Below are positions 63,835-64,000 of a DNA stretch of 64,000 nucleotides, in pieces. A program made the position numbers and the translations under genes. The notes under the pieces are model-generated. The model saw nothing but the letters and a program-made list of their open reading frames with translations. It was not told the origin of the DNA and searched no databases. Location: the NCBI RefSeq assembly GCF_025966695.1, contig NZ_JAOEIY010000004.1:129706-193705 (forward strand), written 5' to 3'. The stretch comes from Stutzerimonas sp. S1. Lineage in GTDB: Bacteria; Pseudomonadota; Gammaproteobacteria; Pseudomonadales; Pseudomonadaceae. Every line of letters starts with the position of its first letter. Within the stretch, counting starts at the first letter, position 1.

Positions 63835-63855
63835 CGAGGCGGCCGAGCCGCCTCG
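63835..63855 (-). other. Intercistronic hairpin
   Basis: CGAGGCGGC (63835-63843) pairs with GCCGCCTCG (63847-63855) around CGA, a very stable stem. No T run follows in either direction, so it looks like an mRNA-stability or translational element between the aminotransferase and the small gene, not a strong terminator. Confidence 0.6.
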
Positions 63856-63866
63856 TCAAAGAAAAA

Positions 63867-64000
63867 TCAGGCTTGAGTCAAGCTGGCAATGGCGCGCTCG
63901 AAGCGATCCAGGCCTTCTTCGATATCGGCCTCATCGATCACCAGGCTGGGTGCCAGACGTACCACGTCCGGACCAGCCTGCAGCACCATAAGTGCCTCTT
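63867..64000 (-). CDS. C-terminal end of an acetylornithine/succinylornithine-type aminotransferase (partial)
   Basis: Only about 43 C-terminal residues are inside the window: [20 protein letters not shown], then [20 protein letters not shown] and a short tail before TGA. The pattern is that of class III aminotransferases of the ArgD/AstC type. Its position upstream of astE fits the arginine succinyltransferase pathway, but the rest of the gene is needed to be sure. Confidence 0.8.
   Translation of the reverse strand, partial: EALMVLQAGPDVVRLAPSLVIDEADIEEGLDRFERAIASLTQA

Noticed and set aside
63835..63855. Stem-loop as a terminator of the aminotransferase gene
   Set aside because: No U tract on either strand.

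Overview
The window looks like chromosome of a Pseudomonas, most likely the Pseudomonas stutzeri (Stutzerimonas) group. Coding DNA is GC-rich. The right half carries typical Pseudomonas neighbourhoods: mtnP-nagZ, psrA-lexA-sulA, topA, fadBA, and astE with its small partner. A chromosomal integron with attC sites of about 76-93 bp, as known from P. stutzeri, lies in the middle. The species call is an inference from gene order and families, not from a search.

Layout. (1) 1-330: two tandem initiator tRNA-Met genes, each with its own terminator. (2) 331-1291: an AT-rich gene-free leader with an ops/JUMPStart-like element. (3) 1292-18608: a 16-gene plus-strand exopolysaccharide operon of the Wzx/Wzy type. 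It holds a flippase, a polymerase/ligase, a Wzc-type tyrosine autokinase, five glycosyltransferases, an aminotransferase, a WbqC protein, an acyltransferase, a secreted glycosidase and an RfaH-type elongation factor. RfaH probably acts on the ops element of this same operon. No Wza exporter, Wzb phosphatase or initiating sugar-phosphate transferase is seen. (4) 18619-31312: a complete minus-strand Tad/Flp pilus operon, with a divergent AraC-type regulator at 31604. (5) 32638-33960: rimO. (6) 34003-39360: integron integrase, attI region and seven AT-richer cassettes, each gene followed by an attC site; all seven products are of unknown function. (7) 39369-40168: a small protein next to a MerR-type regulator whose C-terminal domain it resembles. 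(8) 40578-46406: solitary trpB, trmO, a penicillin-acylase lipoprotein and small conserved proteins. (9) 46545-51185: mtnP, nagZ, a signal-less YkuD protein, psrA and the SOS pair lexA-sulA. (10) 51358-64000: a DMT transporter, topA, the fatty-acid oxidation operon fadBA, an S9 oligopeptidase, astE and the tail of an acetylornithine-type aminotransferase.

How the parts work together. Regions 3 and 4 are both surface-structure loci (matrix polysaccharide and adhesive pili) placed tail to tail. Region 9 links peptidoglycan recycling with SOS and fatty-acid-responsive regulation; psrA is expected to repress itself and influence fadBA. The most unusual material is the ops/RfaH pairing with a pause-hairpin geometry, the inverted repeat beside attI, the undescribed cassette genes, the mini-protein beside the MerR gene, and the direct repeats 21 bp apart upstream of flp.
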